NCBI GenBank assembly: GCA_910585995.1
Contig: CAJUGG010000113.1
Location: 1 to 47,296, forward strand
Origin: an uncultured Lachnospiraceae bacterium
Lineage (GTDB): Bacteria > Bacillota > Clostridia > Lachnospirales > Lachnospiraceae
DNA length: 47,296 bases
Direction: 5' to 3'
Of this stretch, positions 1 through 8,495 are shown in pieces. Within the stretch, counting starts at the first letter, position 1. Every line of letters starts with the position of its first letter. The translations under genes were made by a program, and so were the position numbers. The notes below the pieces were generated by a model, which was given only the letters and a program-made list of their open reading frames with translations, had not been told where the DNA came from and did not search any database.

Positions 1-4
1 AATT

Positions 5-364
5 ATGAATCAAAAAAACAAGGTAACGGTTGTTTGTAAAAAGGTTGATTTATGGGAAGCAGTTAAGAGAAAAGATCCGTGTATCGAGATACAGGGTGAC
101 TTAACTAAAAAGATGAAATGGTTAGGAGTATTACCATCAGTAAAGAAAAAAAGATTAGCCATTGAGTTAGAAAAATTAAAGTTTTCTGGTAATATTTCGA
201 CATGTCGAAATTCAGCAGTTACAGCAATAGTAGGTGAAGACATAGCTATAATAATTTTTTCTTTGGGGGTCTCTATGACACTTATTATTGCTGTATTAAG
301 AGACTATGATGTGGAAATTTGTGGAGGAACAATAAAACTTACTAAAAAGCAACGTCGTGGTTGA
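5..364 (+). CDS. Small protein of unknown function with one hydrophobic segment
   Basis: I do not recognise this 119-residue protein. It is Lys-rich and basic at both ends, with one hydrophobic stretch at about residues 77-98 that could cross the membrane. Only four bases precede the ATG, so no ribosome binding site can be seen and the true start may lie upstream of the window. Base composition is AT-rich, like the next two genes, which suggests a shared accessory origin. No catalytic motif is visible. Confidence 0.5.
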   Translation: MNQKNKVTVVCKKVDLWEAVKRKDPCIEIQGDLTKKMKWLGVLPSVKKKRLAIELEKLKFSGNISTCRNSAVTAIVGEDIAIIIFSLGVSMTLIIAVLRDYDVEICGGTIKLTKKQRRG

Positions 365-506
365 AACGTTCTAAACTCTCTAGTAACACTGATGATTTTA
401 CTCAAAAGAACCACACTATACTCTAATACAATGATAGTTGTTGACAAAATGGTGGCGAATGATAGTGGATTACAATACAAAAATTCAAGTATAAAGGAGA
501 AAAAGT
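365..506 (+). promoter_or_regulatory. Intergenic region with possible promoter before the DUF697 gene
   Basis: The gap contains a good -35-like TTGACA at about 440 but no convincing -10 at 17 bases. An AAAGGAG ribosome binding site lies just before the ATG at 507. The next gene may therefore have its own promoter, but this is weakly supported. Confidence 0.25.
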
Positions 507-977
507 ATGTATTATAAATCTAAAGTACAAATGCCAAGAGCACTGAAAAAAGAATGTCATATTATAATACATGAAGCAACAGCTGCAGCTGCAGCTGCAG
601 GTGCTATACCTATACCAATGTCTGATGCAATTCCAATTAGCGCAGCACAAGTAACTATGATTATTAGATTAGGCAAAGCATTTGATATTACATTGTCCGA
701 CGCAGCAGCAAAATCTATTATAGGAGTTACTACAGCACAACAGACGGGTCGTGCAATATTTACAAATATTCTTAAAACAATTCCAGGAGGCCAGATAGCA
801 GGAGGGATGATAGGAGCTGTTACAGCTGCTACTCTAACAGAAGTACTTGGATGGATTGTCGCTGATGATTTTTACAGAATATCAAGAGGCGAAAAACCAG
901 AGAATATTGTGGAAACTGCGGGTGAGTTAAAAGATATATTTAAAGATTTAAAGTTCCAAAAAAGAAGTAAACATTAA
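507..977 (+). CDS. Stand-alone DUF697-family protein
   Basis: The 156-residue protein matches the pattern of DUF697, the domain usually found at the C-terminus of Era/YcjF-type GTPase proteins. Visible hallmarks are an Ala-rich helix (residues 24-33), then PIPMSD and AAQVTMI, followed by a Gly/Ala-rich segment containing IPGGQIAGG and a second Ala/Thr helix. There is no GTPase domain and no P-loop, so the domain stands alone. It probably associates with membrane or with a GTPase encoded elsewhere; that is inference. A GCAGCT repeat around 583-600 only encodes the alanine run. An AAAGGAG site precedes the ATG. Confidence 0.7.
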   Translation: MYYKSKVQMPRALKKECHIIIHEATAAAAAAGAIPIPMSDAIPISAAQVTMIIRLGKAFDITLSDAAAKSIIGVTTAQQTGRAIFTNILKTIPGGQIAGGMIGAVTAATLTEVLGWIVADDFYRISRGEKPENIVETAGELKDIFKDLKFQKRSKH

Positions 978-1109
978 AATGAATAAGAATATAATTGCAA
1001 CCCATGTAGAAGCTGATGTGTAAACTGGAAGACGTTTTAGTTAGCCTTCCTTTGCTTGATATGATATAGAGAAGATATTATTTACTTGATGATAAAAAAG
1101 GAGGATATG

Positions 1110-1448
1110 ATGGGAACTTATAAACCTGGAAGACCCTCAAAGTATAATCCATCTACCAAAAAAGGAAAAGAGCCACCTCATGAAGCAGGAGAATACAGAA
1201 TAAGGGATACTTCTAATAATCAGATTACATATGTAGGAGAAACGAACGATCTAAAAAGAAGAATGAATGAACATGTTCGTTCAGGTAAATGCAGGACAGG
1301 AAATAATGCAGACACATTCGAGTATAAGGAGGCAGATAGACGTTCTACAAGTAATACAAGAAGAGTACATGAACAGCAAAAAATCAAACAACATAATCCA
1401 CCGTTAAATAAATCCAAAGGTGGGGAAGGGAGAAGAGCAAAACACTAG
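1110..1448 (+). CDS. Small GIY-YIG-like domain protein
   Basis: This is a 112-residue basic protein. Residues about 29-65 resemble the start of a GIY-YIG nuclease fold: a GEYRIRD strand, then TYVGETNDLKRRMNEH, which has the usual YVGxTxDLxxRxxxH order. The catalytic Glu of full nucleases is not certain, and the N-terminus carries a Lys/Pro-rich stretch (GRPSKYNPSTKKG) that could touch nucleic acid. The ATG at 1110 is preferred because AAGGAGG ends five bases before it; upstream ATG codons at 1086, 1089 and 1107 are too close to or before the site. It may be a small DNA-binding or nicking protein. Confidence 0.6.
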   Translation: MGTYKPGRPSKYNPSTKKGKEPPHEAGEYRIRDTSNNQITYVGETNDLKRRMNEHVRSGKCRTGNNADTFEYKEADRRSTSNTRRVHEQQKIKQHNPPLNKSKGGEGRRAKH

Positions 1449-1565
1449 TATATTTTAAAAGCAAAGATGAAAAATTAATAAATTATATTTAAAGATAAAG
1501 TATACTGGCTGATATTGATTTATCAGTTGGTTTACTAATAAAACTTAGAAAAGGAGAAATACAAA

Positions 1566-4259
1566 ATGAAAAAGCTAAAAAAATGGGCAATGTTACTTGC
1601 AATGGCGTTCGCTATATTAGTAATGCCGCAGAAAACACTTTTCGTGTCAGCTGCTGAAGGAGATATTGTGAGCGGGACGAGCGGAGACATTACATGGGTG
1701 ATTGATGCAGATGGGAAGCTTACAATAAGCGGGAATGGAGATTATTTACTGGATGAACATTATGATGCCCCATGGTATGCTTATCGAAGTGAGATTAAGT
1801 CTGCTCTAGTAAATGCAACAGGGATGACAAGCGCGCAAAGCTTATTTGCAGATTGTGAAAATTTAGTAAGTGTGGATTTGAGCGAATTTGATACATCCAA
1901 TATAACAGACATGGCGGCGATGTTTAGGGGTTGTAAAAATCTGACCAGTTTGGATTTAAGTAACTTTGATACTTCGAAAGTTATAGAAATGTCTTATATG
2001 TTTGAAGATTGCAGCAGTCTAACCAGTTTGGACGTGAGTGGATTTGATACAACGAATTTGACTGGTATGCGTAGTATGTTTGGAAATTGCAGCGGTCTGA
2101 TCAGTTTGGATGTGAGCAACTTCAACGTAGAACAAGTATTAGATATGGGTGGTGTATTTGCAGGCTGTAGTAATCTAACAAGTTTGAAGTTGGGTGAGTT
2201 TCACACCTCCAGCGCGGAGATGATAGAGGATCTTTTCCTAGATTGTAGTAGTCTAACAAGTTTAGACTTGAGAGGGCTGGATCTGACCTCTGCAGATCTT
2301 ATGGGTAGTATGTTTTCGGGTTGCAGCAGTCTGAAAAGCTTAGACTTTAGTAAAGTTAATGTATCCAATATACATAGTCTGTATCATATGTTTACTGATT
2401 GTAGTAGCCTGGAAAGTTTAGACCTAAGTACATTTAATACATTGAATACCATTAGTATGGAAGGACTCTTCAGAGGTTGCAGTAATCTGAAAAGTATTAA
2501 ATTTGGTAACTTCAATACTTCAAAGACAGAAGATATGAATGATATGTTTTTTGGTTGTGTCAGCCTGAAAAGTTTAGATTTAAGTACATTTGATACATCA
2601 AATGTATATGAGATGGAAAGGATGTTTGCAGGTTGTAGTGGTTTAGAAAGCTTAGATTTAAGTGGATTTAATACATCAAATGTAGAATATATGAGTGGTA
2701 TGTTTTCGGGGTGTAGTAAGTTGGAGAACTTAGATTTGAGCGGATTTGACACATCGAAAGTACGGTATACATTTGAAATGTTTTCAGATTGTAGTAATTT
2801 GAAGAACTTAAATTTAAATGGATTGGATGTGTCAAGTGTATCTCGTATGCAAAAAATGTTTGCGGGATGCAGTAATCTGACTACCTTGGATTTAAGTGGA
2901 TTTGTTGTAGATCCTGCACGTATAAGTGAGCTTTTTTCGGGTTGTAGTAGTCTTACAAGTCTGGATATGAGTGGATTTGATTTGACTGATGTGCTTTCTG
3001 AAGAAGTATTTGATGTTTTTAAAGGATGCAATAGTTTGGAAACTATTTATACTCCCTATAATCTTAAGGAATCTATTGCATTATTTGGTACAGGTTGGCG
3101 TTTGCCAGATGGAAAAGAGATCACAGAATTGCCACAAAACTTAGGTGCTAGTGTGATGATAACCCGTAAACAGCCAGACGCTATAGAGGATGATAATAAT
3201 AGCAATAATGGAAACACTGGTGACAATAATAACAACAATACAGGAAACATTGGTGACAATAATAACAGCAATACTGGTGATAATAATAGTGGAGATTCCA
3301 ATAACAATAACCAAGACAATTCTGGTTCAACAAGTGGAGACTACGACGACCAAAACAAATTTTGGAATGAAAATGACAAAGATAACAGCGGACAGATCGG
3401 CGCTATTTCTGGTGTTATAGAAGGTACAGGCAATAATACAGATACTATTTCATATGGCAACCGTATTCTTACAGCAAATCCGACTGCTTTTAAGACGATT
3501 ATGTTGAACTGGGAAGCAGTTCCAAGCGCAAAATCCTATGAGATCTTTTACTCTACCTCTCCTGATTCTGGATTTAAGCGTCTTGCTAATGTGAAGAAGA
3601 CTTCCTATAAGTTTTCAAAAGCAAAATGTGGAGTGACTTATTATTTCCAGATGAGAGTATGCCAAAAAAAAGGTGTAAAGAGTGAATTCGGACCGATCTC
3701 TTATGCCAGAACGGATTTAAGTGGTTCTACAACTCTTCAGGTAAAGAAAACGACCTACAATAGTGTGCAGTTAAAATGGAGTAAAGTATCAGGTGCGAAA
3801 AAATATGAGATTTTCTATACCGATTCGCTGGGAGGCAAATGGCAGTCTCTTGGTATAAAAGGAGGAACCAGCTTTACTCATAAGAAACTGGTAACAGGTG
3901 CCACTTATTATTATCAGATACGTCCAGTAAGAGATTCTTACCAGGGATACTGGTCTAATGGGGTATCTACAACTACAACTCTTGGAGATGTTTCCAGACT
4001 GAAAGTAAAAGCAGCCAGCACAGACCGAATGAAATTGAGCTGGAAGAAAGTCAAAGGAGCAACACAGTATGTGGTCTTAAGATCAGAAAGTAAGGATGGG
4101 ATTTATGAGGTGATAGACCATGTAAATAGAACCGCTTACATAGATAATGATCTTAAGAGTGGTACAACTTATTTCTATAAAGTTTACGCAGTATCTGGTC
4201 CATACAGAACAAAAGAGACAGCCCCTGTAGGACAAACAACCAAGATTGCCCCAAAATAG
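1566..4259 (+). CDS. Secreted BspA-like leucine-rich-repeat (DUF285) surface protein with fibronectin type III-like domains
   Basis: The 897-residue protein begins with a signal peptide (basic start, hydrophobic core, cleavage near VSAAEG, residue 30). Residues about 95-490 are tandem repeats of roughly 23-24 residues with the pattern MFxGCSxLxSLDLSxFDTSNV, the DUF285/BspA type of leucine-rich repeat. An Asn/Gly/Asp-rich low-complexity linker spans about 540-640. Three fibronectin type III-like modules follow (about 645-895), each with WxxVxxAxxYEIxY-type strands and an ITYYYQIR-type ending. There is no LPXTG motif or transmembrane anchor, so it is secreted or held by other means. Such proteins act in adhesion or binding; the ligand is unknown. 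An AAGGAG site precedes the ATG and a strong terminator follows. Confidence 0.88.
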   Translation: MKKLKKWAMLLAMAFAILVMPQKTLFVSAAEGDIVSGTSGDITWVIDADGKLTISGNGDYLLDEHYDAPWYAYRSEIKSALVNATGMTSAQSLFADCENLVSVDLSEFDTSNITDMAAMFRGCKNLTSLDLSNFDTSKVIEMSYMFEDCSSLTSLDVSGFDTTNLTGMRSMFGNCSGLISLDVSNFNVEQVLDMGGVFAGCSNLTSLKLGEFHTSSAEMIEDLFLDCSSLTSLDLRGLDLTSADLMGSMFSGCSSLKSLDFSKVNVSNIHSLYHMFTDCSSLESLDLSTFNTLNTISMEGLFRGCSNLKSIKFGNFNTSKTEDMNDMFFGCVSLKSLDLSTFDTSNVYEMERMFAGCSGLESLDLSGFNTSNVEYMSGMFSGCSKLENLDLSGFDTSKVRYTFEMFSDCSNLKNLNLNGLDVSSVSRMQKMFAGCSNLTTLDLSGFVVDPARISELFSGCSSLTSLDMSGFDLTDVLSEEVFDVFKGCNSLETIYTPYNLKESIALFGTGWRLPDGKEITELPQNLGASVMITRKQPDAIEDDNNSNNGNTGDNNNNNTGNIGDNNNSNTGDNNSGDSNNNNQDNSGSTSGDYDDQNKFWNENDKDNSGQIGAISGVIEGTGNNTDTISYGNRILTANPTAFKTIMLNWEAVPSAKSYEIFYSTSPDSGFKRLANVKKTSYKFSKAKCGVTYYFQMRVCQKKGVKSEFGPISYARTDLSGSTTLQVKKTTYNSVQLKWSKVSGAKKYEIFYTDSLGGKWQSLGIKGGTSFTHKKLVTGATYYYQIRPVRDSYQGYWSNGVSTTTTLGDVSRLKVKAASTDRMKLSWKKVKGATQYVVLRSESKDGIYEVIDHVNRTAYIDNDLKSGTTYFYKVYAVSGPYRTKETAPVGQTTKIAPK

Positions 4260-4277
4260 ACAAATATTTTGATTGTC

Positions 4278-4325
4278 ACAGCCATTTCCTTCTGTAAATA
4301 TATGTAGAAGGGAATGGCTGTTTTA
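4278..4325 (+). terminator. Rho-independent terminator after the BspA-like gene
   Basis: A stem pairs ACAGCCATTTCCTTCT with AGAAGGGAATGGCTGT around a short loop and is followed by TTTTA. It lies 20 bases after the stop codon. Confidence 0.85.
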
Positions 4326-4376
4326 TAGGAAATACATACAAAGTATGTAATGATTATATAATTGTTTGGAAGTAAT

Positions 4377-4553
4377 CTAAATATGATGTGTCACGTATTC
4401 CTGTATAGCCTGTTTTGTAATTCTCCAATGTCCCCCAAGTTTAAAAGCGTCGATTTCTCCATTCCAGATCAATTCCAACATTTTGTTCCGTCCAATCTTC
4501 AAGATACTACAGCACTCTTTTAAGGTATACAGGGTTGGAAAATTTTGATTCAT
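4377..4553 (-). CDS. 58-residue excisionase-like helix-turn-helix protein
   Basis: Reading the minus strand from the ATG at 4553 gives a 58-residue protein: TLKECCSILKIGRNKMLELI, then a wing-like FKLGGHWRITKQAI. This is the MerR-like HTH_17/excisionase fold, in which the first helices read DNA and the GGHWRI turn forms the wing. A clean AAAGGAG sits just upstream on the minus strand. It is shorter than many ORF cut-offs. Members act as recombination directionality factors or small DNA-binding regulators of mobile elements; no integrase is adjacent here, so its partner is unknown. Confidence 0.75.
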   Translation of the reverse strand: MNQNFPTLYTLKECCSILKIGRNKMLELIWNGEIDAFKLGGHWRITKQAIQEYVTHHI

Positions 4554-4791
4554 CAAAAAAATCTCCTTTCATAAAGGGTTGAATACAGTTTTTACTTGTT
4601 GCTTTTTGTTTAATTAAGTGTTCTTTAGTAAAAGAAAAGTTTATTATACTTCGTAAACATGAATGAATATTTAAAACAGATACTTAAGCTAAATTAAACA
4701 GCTATAAACATTTCCCGACAATGTGTCGGTAAGTGTCTGAAGCAGGATTGTCAGAGTTTGTTAATAAAATAAAGAAAGGTTGGATAGAGAT
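4554..4791. other. Intergenic region with a dispersed palindromic repeat
   Basis: About 240 bases separate the divergent excisionase-like gene and the Sel1 pseudogene. Apart from the palindromic repeat at 4714-4735, I see AT-rich sequence only, with no clear gene. Confidence 0.4.
4714..4735 (+). repeat. Dispersed palindromic repeat, copy 1
   Basis: CCGACA and TGTCGG form a perfect six-base inverted repeat around ATG, followed by TAAGTG. The same pattern recurs inside parB (6803-6824) and, degenerate, at 13784-13805. Between copies 1 and 3 about 29 of 35 positions agree, and every difference is a transition. Confidence 0.6.
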
Positions 4792-5228
4792 ATGAAAAAG
4801 ACTGTGGAATGGTATCAAAAAGCAGCAGAAAATGGAAATGCAGATGCTATGTATAGACTTGAATTATGTTAAGATGTAGGAGCAGGGATAAAGAAGGATT
4901 TGGAAAAAGCTATAAAATGGTATCAAAAAGCAGCAGAAAATGGACACGAGAAGGCTATGTTTATGTTGGGATTATATTATTATGAAGGAGAAGGGGCACA
5001 AAAGATTTTCGAGAGGCTGTAAAGTGGTATCAAAGGGCAGTGGAGCATGGACATATAGAGGCTATATATAATCTTGGAATATGTTATTATAATGGAGAAG
5101 GGGTAACTCAAAATTTGGAAGAGGCTATAAGGTTATTTCAAAAGGCGGAAGAAAATGGACACGAAGAAGCGAAAATATTATTACAAAAACTGCTTGTTAG
5201 ATCATCTATGAGAAAGAGTATAATCTGA
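4792..5228 (+). pseudogene. Sel1-repeat protein, broken by a stop and a frameshift
   Basis: The sequence encodes repeats of the Sel1 (tetratricopeptide-like) pattern, such as AIKWYQKAAENGHEKAMFMLG and AIYNLGICYYNGEGVTQNLEEAI. The frame starting at the ATG 4792 hits a TAA at 4870-4872, exactly where the repeat expects Tyr. A second lesion is the loss of one A in the A-run near 5000-5003, after which the repeat resumes in another frame. Its last in-frame part runs into the remains of the next gene. Sel1 repeats usually mediate protein contacts; this copy cannot make a full product. Confidence 0.8.
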
Positions 5229-5499
5229 ATACAAAACCTTTGGAGATTGATCTTCTGGTGATCAAAAAGGAAACAGATCTTGAACTGGTAAATGAGATTG
5301 GCAGATGGTAGAAGAGTTGAGAAAAGATGAGAGTATGTGTAAAGCATTGTTGGAAATAATGGAACCAGAGATTAAAAAAGAGAAAATTTTAGCGGTCATC
5401 GAAATTTTAAAAGAGATTGGTAAGGATGAAGAAGAGATTAAGAAGACACTTATGCATAAATATGATATGAATGAAGTCGAGATCAAGTCATATTTGTAA
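5207..5499 (+). pseudogene. Remnant of an Rpn/PD-(D/E)XK nuclease-transposase family gene
   Basis: One frame from 5207 reads EYNLNTKPLEIDLLVIKKET then NEIGR and a stop. This is the conserved N-terminal motif of the Rpn-like PD-(D/E)XK family abundant in Lachnospiraceae. After a jump of frame, 5305-5499 encodes the typical C-terminal tail (DESMCKALLEIMEPEI, then a helical end like that of the gene at 12247). The middle of the gene is missing, so it is an internally deleted relic fused behind the Sel1 pseudogene. Confidence 0.65.
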
Positions 5500-5560
5500 C
5501 AATACGCAGATTCTAAAATCTCCCTGATACATTATTTCCTCAGAAAGGAGATGATGTATC

Positions 5561-6382
5561 ATGGCTTATGTGATTTCTTCCATAAGTATGAAAGGCGGCG
5601 TAGGAAAAACTACGTCGGTGGTATGCCTTGGTATGGGATTAGCTGACAGAGAGAAGAAAGTGCTGTTGGTAGACCTGGATGCACAGGGCAGTTTAAGCAT
5701 TGCCATGGGATGCGATTATCCAGAACGACAATCGTTTACTATGGCAGAGATTTTACAGAAACTAAAAGATACCCAAAGCAATCCCAAGGTTGCAGAGGGT
5801 ATCTTTTCTGTTTCTGAACAGCTGGACTATCTTCCAGCCAACCGCAGGATGGCACTGGTAGAGCAAGAACTGGTGCTGACCAAAGGAGGGGAACATGTTC
5901 TTGGACGGTTTTTGGATTGCTTGGAAGAAAGTGGCAGGGAGTATGACTATATACTTTTGGATTGTCCACCTTCTTTGGGGATGATGACGGCCAATGCCCT
6001 TGCCGTTTCGGATGGAGTGCTGATTCCAACCCAAGCAGAATACTTGGCAGTGAAGGGCATGGAACAAGTGTTGCAGTTAGTGCTTCAAGTACAGCGTAAA
6101 TGGAATCCAAAGCTTAAGATTCTAGGAATCCTCCCAACAATGGTAAATCCTTATACCAGAGATAGCAAAAGTGTTTTACAGCTTTTGGATGAAGCGTATG
6201 GAGAGGATATTGGAATCTTGCCAATGATTCCCTATTCCGTCCGTGCAAAGGAGATTAGCTCGCAAAGAAAGAGTATCTATCAGTTAGATAGAGGTGGAAA
6301 AGTGGCTTCTGGTTATCTACAGTTGGTGTCCGAGATCTTAGCACTTACCACATTTGTTGAGACAGAAGGGAGTGCAATATGA
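5561..6382 (+). CDS. parA: ParA-family partition ATPase
   Basis: This 273-residue deviant Walker-type ATPase partitions plasmids or mobile elements together with ParB. The Walker A is KGGVGKTTS (residues 11-19), the DLDAQGS strand is Walker A', and LLDCPPSLG (about 131-139) is Walker B. The length is normal for Soj/ParA proteins without an N-terminal DNA-binding domain. AGAAAGGAG precedes the ATG. The stop overlaps the parB start in ATGA, so the two genes are translationally coupled. It heads the mobile-element module. Confidence 0.92.
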   Translation: MAYVISSISMKGGVGKTTSVVCLGMGLADREKKVLLVDLDAQGSLSIAMGCDYPERQSFTMAEILQKLKDTQSNPKVAEGIFSVSEQLDYLPANRRMALVEQELVLTKGGEHVLGRFLDCLEESGREYDYILLDCPPSLGMMTANALAVSDGVLIPTQAEYLAVKGMEQVLQLVLQVQRKWNPKLKILGILPTMVNPYTRDSKSVLQLLDEAYGEDIGILPMIPYSVRAKEISSQRKSIYQLDRGGKVASGYLQLVSEILALTTFVETEGSAI

Positions 6383-7257
6383 TCTTAACCCCGCTTGCAC
6401 AGATGTTAGAACAGAGCGAGTGTGTGGAAGTAGCGCTTTCTTTGATTGATGATTTTCCCAATCACCCATTTCGTGTACAGGCAGATGAAGATATGGAGCG
6501 TCTGATTGCCAGTATTCAGGAGTCTGGGGTGATGGTGCCTGTGATTCTTCGCAGGAAGGAGGAGGGAAGGTATCAAATGGTTGCAGGACATCGAAGATGT
6601 TTTGCTTGCAGGCAGCTTCAGATGGAACAGATTCCCGCAGTTATTAAGGATATTTCGGATGAAGAAGCGGTGGTTTGGATGGTGGAGTCCAATGTCCAGA
6701 GGACGAATATTCTGCCCAGTGAGAAGGCGAAGGCTTATCAGATGAAGATGGAGGCCCTGTCAAAACAAGGAAAACGGACAGATCTTACAGAACTTGATAC
6801 CTCCCGACACGCTGTCGGTAAGTGGCAAAAGGAAACCGCAGAGCAAGTGGGTATGGGAAGTGGAGATAGCGGAAGAAAAGTACAGCGCTATCTCCGCTTA
6901 AATTATCTGTGTCCAGAGCTTTTAGAAAAAGTGGATGAGAAATAAATTCCATTTTTATCAGGCGTAGAGCTTTCCTACCTGACAGAAGCGCGACAAAAAG
7001 AGCTGTCTTGTTATCTAAAAAACCATCCCCACAATATCACAGTTCAGCAGGCAAAAGATCTGCGGCAGTTAGAAGAAACATCTAAATTAGCCCTCGAATC
7101 TATTGCCAGTGTGTTTGAACAGCCCTTGAAACCGAAAAAACAAAAAAGTTTAGATTCCTTTGCGGCTTATTTTCCTGAAGAATACTCGGAAGAGGAACAG
7201 AGAAAAGTGGTAATTGCATTATTAGAAAAATGGAAAAAAGGAGAGATTTTATTATGA
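6379..7257 (+). pseudogene. parB: parB, interrupted by an in-frame TAA
   Basis: The first 188 codons encode a ParB N-terminal nuclease/CTPase-like fold: HPFRVQADEDMERLIASIQESG, then VAGHRRCFACRQL (the ParB box GHRR) and SNVQRTNILPSEKAKAY, followed by a KorB-like helix-turn-helix. A TAA at 6943-6945 follows VDEK, and the same frame continues for 103 more codons with family-like sequence (FLSGVELSYL, VVIALLEKWKKGEILL). One base change (AAA to TAA) explains this. The N-terminal product might retain DNA binding but lacks the C-terminal segment. The gene overlaps parA by four bases. Confidence 0.8.
6803..6824 (+). repeat. Dispersed palindromic repeat, copy 2 (inside parB)
   Basis: CCGACA, CGC and TGTCGG form the same inverted repeat as at 4714, again followed by TAAGTG. 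Here it is coding and translates as SRHAVGKW within ParB. Confidence 0.5.
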
Positions 7258-7367
7258 ATAAAGAGATAGCAAAGAAATTAGTAAGAGCAGGAGCGGATGT
7301 TGTAGTAACCATTGCAGCTACGACGGTAGAGATTGTGAAATTCTTGCTAAAAAAGAAAAGAGAATAA
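7254..7367 (+). CDS. 37-residue small protein overlapping the end of parB
   Basis: An ATG inside the last parB codons (ATGA overlap) starts a 37-residue ORF. It begins MNKEIAKKLVRAGADVV, has a hydrophobic Val/Ala/Thr helix and ends in a Lys/Arg-rich tail. GGAGAG lies upstream, and coupling with parB is likely. I do not recognise it. Its composition fits a small membrane-associated or amphipathic helix protein. Confidence 0.5.
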   Translation: MNKEIAKKLVRAGADVVVTIAATTVEIVKFLLKKKRE

Positions 7368-7371
7368 GCGT

Positions 7372-7400
7372 TTGACATCCTGATGAAATTAATTCATCAT
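7372..7400 (+). promoter_or_regulatory. Possible promoter for the DUF932-radC-yqaJ group
   Basis: TTGACA at 7372-7377 is followed after 17 bases by CATCAT, a weak -10. A hairpin and a long leader lie between this and the DUF932 gene. Confidence 0.4.
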
Positions 7401-7430
7401 TTTAAAGCATAATAAATGTCTAGACATTAA

Positions 7431-7482
7431 GCAGCCATTTCTCGGAAGTGCTCTCTTCTGATGAGATGGCTGCATTTTATTC
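7431..7482 (+). terminator. Hairpin with T-rich tail in the DUF932 leader
   Basis: GCAGCCAT and CTC pair with GAGATGGCTGC (7463-7473) around an 18-base loop, followed by ATTTTATT. It could end parB transcription or attenuate the DUF932 operon. A second small hairpin (TTGTAGGC with GCCTGCAA, 7495-7513) follows. Confidence 0.55.
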
Positions 7483-7546
7483 ATGACAATAAGTTTGTAG
7501 GCTTCGCCTGCAAGCTATTAGTAAAAAGAAAAAGGAGGAACTTACA

Positions 7547-8479
7547 ATGGCAGCAAATGTAGAAACGATGTTCAGCACCAGAGAAAAACCATGGCACGGA
7601 CTGGGAACGATTGTGACAGAGGCACCCGCGTCGAAAGAGGCATTAGAGGTTGCAGGGCTTGATTGGAAGGTGGTCCAAAAGAAAATCTATACGGGAGATC
7701 GGCAGTTGATTCAAGGTTATCGAGCAAATGTCAGAGATACTGATAATAAGCTCTTAGGCGTAGTCAGTGACCGTTATCGTGTCGTTCAAAATGAAGATGC
7801 GTTTGCTTTTACAGATTCCCTTTTAGGGGAAGGAGTACGCTATGAGACCGCAGGAAGCTTACAGTCTGGTCGCAGAGTCTGGATGCTTGCAAAGCTTCCG
7901 AACGAATATATCATCCTTGGTGAGCAGATTAGCTCCTATCTGGTATTCTGTAATTCGCATGATGGAAGTGGAGCAATTAAAGTAGCAATGACCCCCATTC
8001 GTGTTGTATGCTCGAATACATTAAATCTGGCTTTAGATACGGCAAAACGCTGTTGGACAGCGAAGCATACAACAAATATTGCAGACAAGTTAGAGGAGGC
8101 AAAAGAGACCTTGTTCTTTGCAGAGTTTTATATGTCCAGGCTTGGACAGGAGATGGAGGTGTTGCGAAAAGAACGACTCTCGGACCGAAAAGCACTGGAA
8201 TATATCAATACCCTTCTTCCCATCAGGGAGGATATGACGATTCAGCAAAAGAAGAACCTACGCAATTTAAAAGAAGATTTAAAGCGTCGGTACTTTGATG
8301 CGCCTGATTTGCAAGACGTAGGAAAAAATGCCTATCGTTTTATCAATGCCGTCAGTGATTTCGCTACCCACAATAAACCTTTGCGGGAAACAGCAAATTA
8401 TAAAGAGAATTTATTTATGCGTACTATGGACGGTCATGCCATGATCGACCAGGCTTACCGCATGATAAAAACCGCATAA
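7547..8479 (+). CDS. DUF932 (phage/plasmid-like) protein
   Basis: This 310-residue protein has the DUF932 pattern: PWHGLG near the start (residues 15-20), a VSDRYRVVQNEDAF motif (about 70-83), and the central RVVCSNTLNLAL motif (about 151-162). The family is widespread on plasmids, phages and integrative elements; its biochemical role is not established. AAAGGAGG precedes the ATG. It is followed closely by radC, yqaJ and recT-type genes, so a role in DNA recombination or replication of the element is plausible but inferred. Confidence 0.88.
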   Translation: MAANVETMFSTREKPWHGLGTIVTEAPASKEALEVAGLDWKVVQKKIYTGDRQLIQGYRANVRDTDNKLLGVVSDRYRVVQNEDAFAFTDSLLGEGVRYETAGSLQSGRRVWMLAKLPNEYIILGEQISSYLVFCNSHDGSGAIKVAMTPIRVVCSNTLNLALDTAKRCWTAKHTTNIADKLEEAKETLFFAEFYMSRLGQEMEVLRKERLSDRKALEYINTLLPIREDMTIQQKKNLRNLKEDLKRRYFDAPDLQDVGKNAYRFINAVSDFATHNKPLRETANYKENLFMRTMDGHAMIDQAYRMIKTA

Positions 8480-8495
8480 GAAAGGAAAGAAAAAA

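Noticed and set aside
580..602. GCAGCT tandem repeat as a regulatory or slipped-strand repeat
   Set aside because: It encodes the alanine run normal for the DUF697 helix and is short.
1860..3000. Regularly spaced repeats resembling a CRISPR array
   Set aside because: The repeats are in frame, diverged and encode leucine-rich repeats, with no spacers of constant length.
2384..3031. Long minus-strand ORF within the BspA-like gene
   Set aside because: It is the shadow of the leucine-rich repeats, with repetitive Ser/Leu/Lys sequence and no ribosome site or known motif.
6946..7257. Second half of parB as an independent gene
   Set aside because: It lacks a start codon with a ribosome site and continues the ParB frame exactly.
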